From contig JADMIL010000011.1 in the NCBI GenBank assembly GCA_015478645.1, positions 1-64,000 on the forward strand: a DNA stretch of 64,000 bases, read 5' to 3'. The DNA comes from Candidatus Binataceae bacterium (GTDB lineage Bacteria > Desulfobacterota > Binatia > Binatales > Binataceae). How positions within the stretch are numbered: the first letter of the stretch is position 1; each line of letters begins with the position of its first letter. A program made the position numbers and the translations under genes. This document shows positions 63,487 through 64,000 of this stretch, piece after piece. A model generated the notes under the pieces. The model saw only the letters and a program-made list of their open reading frames with translations, was not told the origin of the DNA and made no database searches.

Positions 63487-64000
63487 ATGATCGATTTCGA
63501 ATTCGAGCCGCCGGTCGCTGGGCAGCTCAAAATGTATCATGCCGTAGCCAAGCAGATGATGCGGCCAATCTCGCGCGAGTACGACGAACGCGAGCATGAG
63601 AAGCCGTGGCAATTTTACGAGGCGATGTGGGCGGCCGGACAGACGCTCGGACCGGGTACGGAGCCGGCTAAATCCAGCGACGCGGCAAAGGCCGCCACGG
63701 GCACGGCCAAGCTGCGCAATCTGTATACCTGTCTCAGCACCGAGGAGTTGTGCTGGGGCGACGCCGGGCTGTTCCTGTCGATTCCAAATCCGGGTTTGGG
63801 CGGCGCGGCGGTGGCCGCGGCCGGCACGCCCGAGCAGAAGGAGCGTTTCCTCAAGCGCTTTCGCGAGGGCAAGCCGAAATGGGGCGCGATGGCGATAACC
63901 GAGCCCGGCTGCGGATCGGACTCGGCCGCCGTGACCACGACCGCGACCCGCGACGGCGACCATTGGGTGATCAACGGCACCAAGATTTTCTGCACGGCGG
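63487..64000 (+). CDS. Acyl-CoA dehydrogenase, N-terminal part (cut by window end)
   Basis: The frame begins at ATG 63487 and is still open at the window edge after 171 codons. It shows an N-terminal helical domain with a larger loop (residues 58-78, rich in Ala, Thr and Lys) than the preceding paralogue. LSTEELCWGDAGLFLSIPNP follows, then the FAD-binding motif MAITEPGCGSDSAA and WVINGTKIFCTA. It is a different subfamily from the gene at 62301 and is likely co-transcribed with it. Confidence 0.92.
   Translation, partial: MIDFEFEPPVAGQLKMYHAVAKQMMRPISREYDEREHEKPWQFYEAMWAAGQTLGPGTEPAKSSDAAKAATGTAKLRNLYTCLSTEELCWGDAGLFLSIPNPGLGGAAVAAAGTPEQKERFLKRFREGKPKWGAMAITEPGCGSDSAAVTTTATRDGDHWVINGTKIFCTA

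Overview
The window is a GC-rich (mostly 60-70 percent by eye), gene-dense chromosomal stretch of a Gram-negative bacterium. LptE, several lipoproteins with clear lipoboxes, and a C-terminal fragment ending in a beta-strand-like tail imply an outer membrane. An F420-type luciferase-like oxidoreductase, two adjacent acyl-CoA dehydrogenases, an amidohydrolase-2 protein, an ArsA/Get3-type ATPase and a yebC-ruvCAB order would fit a soil lineage near the old Deltaproteobacteria, such as Binatota/Desulfobacterota_B. That placement is inference. No rRNA operon, prophage, CRISPR array or transposase gene was found.

Layout. 0-2 kb: end of an unknown gene, a gene-free stretch with two hairpins, then hisI-hisG on the minus strand. 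2-9.3 kb: a lipoprotein of hydrolase fold, a small ClpX-zinc-finger membrane protein, peroxiredoxin Q, thrB, then a same-strand run metF-folE-rpiA-glycerate kinase (one-carbon, folate and sugar-phosphate metabolism). 9.5-17.6 kb: isocitrate dehydrogenase family, a molybdopterin oxidoreductase, glpD, nth, a frameshifted PEP carboxylase, an LLM oxidoreductase. 17.8-21.6 kb: yceD-rpmF-plsX-fabD-acpP (lipid initiation). 21.7-27 kb: nrdR-ribD-ribBA-nusB-lptE-holA, missing ribE and ribH. 27-29 kb: rpsT, mazG and an esterase on the minus strand. 29.2-35.2 kb: a three-gene membrane glycosyltransferase module with locally low GC. 35.2-39.8 kb: lipoprotein, yebC-ruvC-ruvA-ruvB, GNAT. 40-46.2 kb: secreted beta-helix protein, amidohydrolase, HAD protein, tRNA-Phe, gshB-rsmE-prmA. 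46.3-50.5 kb: GDPD, dnaG, tRNA-CAU, zinc-ribbon coiled-coil protein, RNase P RNA. 50.5-61.8 kb: ArsA-type ATPase, rmuC, DUF482 protein, clpS-clpA, uvrA, pgeF. 62-64 kb: a small basic protein and two acyl-CoA dehydrogenases, the second cut by the window end.

Things that stand out. (1) A palindromic repeat family; two copies are full MITE-like elements of about 107 bp with terminal inverted repeats, and both abut a TAA stop codon. (2) A RibBA whose DHBP-synthase half has lost its canonical catalytic residues although its GTP cyclohydrolase II half is intact. (3) A GT-C locus with a tandem Gpi18-like/PMT fusion, a membrane-anchored secreted protein, and a GT-C-like protein with a C-terminal PA14 domain. 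(4) A lipoprotein of alpha/beta-hydrolase fold with Ala in place of the nucleophile. (5) A PEP carboxylase reading frame broken beside a perfect 15-bp palindrome. (6) An orphan ClpX-type zinc finger on a membrane anchor.
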